The position numbers and the translations under genes are program-made. DNA of 6,596 bases, taken from assembly GCA_013813825.1 (NCBI GenBank), contig JACCRA010000782.1:1-6596 (forward strand), given 5' to 3'. Of the stretch, positions 5,633-6,596 are shown piece by piece (position 1 is the stretch's first letter; every line of letters starts with the position of its first letter). The DNA is from Pyrinomonadaceae bacterium (GTDB lineage Bacteria; Acidobacteriota; Blastocatellia; Pyrinomonadales; Pyrinomonadaceae). Below the pieces are notes generated by a model, which saw nothing but the letters and a program-made list of their open reading frames with translations, searched no databases and was not told where the DNA came from.

Positions 5633-6596
5633 TTAAGCCACAAGCGGCTGCTTGCCGGTGGTGATCAGCTTGGCAATGGTCTGCAACTGCATGTTGGAAG
5701 TGCCTTCGTAGATCGCGCCGATCTTCGAGTCGCGCCAGAATTTCTCGACCGGGTAGTCCTTGACGAAGCCGTAGCCGCCGTACATCTCGATGGCTTTCGA
5801 GGCGATGTGCTCGGCGGCGCGCGACGAGTAGAGTTTCGCCATCGCCGCCTCTTTGACGAAGGGGAGTCCGGCGTCCTGGAGGCGCGCGGCGTTATAGACC
5901 ATCAGGCGCGCGGCTTCAAGTTCGACGGCCATCTCGGCCAGTTGGAATTGGACGCCTTGAAATTGGTTGATCGATTTGCCGAACTGAGTGCGCTCGGCCG
6001 TGTAGCGCAGGGCCGCTTCGAGCGCGCCGCGCGCAAGGCCGATCATCTGCGCGCCGATGCCGATGCGGCCTTCGTTGAGAGTTTCGATGGAAACTTTATA
6101 GCCCTTGCCAAACTCGCCGAGCAGATTCTCTTTCGGGACCAGACAATTATCGAAGATGATCTCGGTGGTGGAAGAAGCGCGAATGCCGAGTTTGTTCTCC
6201 TTCTTACCGACACCGAAGCCCTCGAAACTTTTCTCGACGATGAAGGCGGTGACGCCCTTGTAGCCTTCTTCTGGTTTGGCGTTGGCGAAGACGACGAAAA
6301 TTTCGGCCTCGATGCCATTCGTGATCCAGAGCTTTTGGCCGTTCAAGACGTAGTGATCGCCTTTGTCCACGGCTTTAGTCTGCATCGCGAAAGCGTCCGA
6401 GCCGGAGCCGGCTTCGGAGAGAGCGTAAGCGCCGACCGTCTTCTCCGCGAGACGCGGCAGATATTTCTTCTTCTGTTCAGCGGTGCCCCAGCGGATGAGG
6501 GCGTTGTTGACTAAAGTGTTCTGCACGTCCATCAGCACGCCGACGCTCGGATCGACGCGCGAGAGTTCTTCGACGCCGATGATCGCGGTGAAGAAC
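5633..6596 (-). CDS. Acyl-CoA dehydrogenase, 5' end outside window
   Basis: There are 320 visible residues, open to the window edge; about 60 N-terminal residues of a roughly 380-residue enzyme are missing. There is no start in the window, since the GTG at 6538 is an internal valine. The enzyme oxidises acyl-CoA to 2-enoyl-CoA using FAD and passes electrons to an electron-transfer flavoprotein. Family signatures are clear: YALSEAGSGSDAF near visible residues 57-69 and LWITNG near 89-94 (FAD and substrate loops), RTQFGKSINQFQGVQFQLAE near 202-221, and a MYGGYGFVKDYPVEKFWRD block. IYEGTSNMQLQ near 295-305 carries the usual catalytic Glu at about 297. Glu in that motif argues against isovaleryl-CoA dehydrogenase and for a short-chain or short/branched-chain enzyme. 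The shared strand and close spacing with E1 suggest branched-chain amino acid breakdown. Confidence 0.95.
   Translation of the reverse strand, partial: FFTAIIGVEELSRVDPSVGVLMDVQNTLVNNALIRWGTAEQKKKYLPRLAEKTVGAYALSEAGSGSDAFAMQTKAVDKGDHYVLNGQKLWITNGIEAEIFVVFANAKPEEGYKGVTAFIVEKSFEGFGVGKKENKLGIRASSTTEIIFDNCLVPKENLLGEFGKGYKVSIETLNEGRIGIGAQMIGLARGALEAALRYTAERTQFGKSINQFQGVQFQLAEMAVELEAARLMVYNAARLQDAGLPFVKEAAMAKLYSSRAAEHIASKAIEMYGGYGFVKDYPVEKFWRDSKIGAIYEGTSNMQLQTIAKLITTGKQPLVA

Noticed and set aside
5423..6514. 363-codon open frame on the plus strand
   Set aside because: It is antisense to acyl-CoA dehydrogenase and part of the nucleotidyltransferase gene. The composition is a mirror of those genes and no family motif is visible.

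Overview
The window looks like a moderately GC-rich chromosome segment of a free-living bacterium. The fused E1 alpha-beta dehydrogenase, the small two-repeat TPR protein and the HicB-like gene resemble those I associate with Acidobacteriota, especially Blastocatellia-type genomes. That placement is recall and inference; there is no rRNA or marker gene to confirm it.

Left part, plus strand. The window opens inside a TPR-repeat protein whose 5' end is missing (1-713). Its C-terminal tail looks abnormal. It is followed directly by the last 36 codons of an IS5-type transposase (714-824) and a sequence resembling an IS terminal repeat (825-840), so an insertion sequence has left a scar at the end of this gene. 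Next, with a good ribosome binding site, comes a complete class II aldolase/adducin-family gene (868-1644). It keeps the three metal-binding histidines but lacks the glutamate used by classical aldolases of the family.

Middle. Between the two convergent genes lies a long, nearly perfect inverted repeat (1664-1761). Its arms are built of 9-nt sub-repeats. It can fold as one long RNA hairpin and could act as a shared terminator or be an interspersed repeat.

Right part, minus strand. Seven genes run in one direction from the right edge down to 1777, with gaps of 43 nt or less or with overlaps: acyl-CoA dehydrogenase (5' end outside the window), a DUF6036-like nucleotidyltransferase, a small unknown protein overlapping it by 35 nt, a two-repeat TPR protein, a HicB-like antitoxin, a HicA toxin, and a fused 2-oxoacid dehydrogenase E1 alpha-beta. 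The outer two fit consecutive steps of branched-chain 2-oxoacid breakdown: a 2-oxoacid is decarboxylated to an acyl-CoA, and the acyl-CoA is then oxidised. Between them sit a HicAB toxin-antitoxin pair and a second two-gene module (nucleotidyltransferase plus small partner) arranged like a toxin-antitoxin pair. The most unusual feature of the window is this nesting of two small modules inside what looks like one metabolic transcription unit, together with the long hairpin that ends it.

No tRNA, rRNA, CRISPR array or intact mobile element was seen, and no gene-free stretch exceeds 300 bases.
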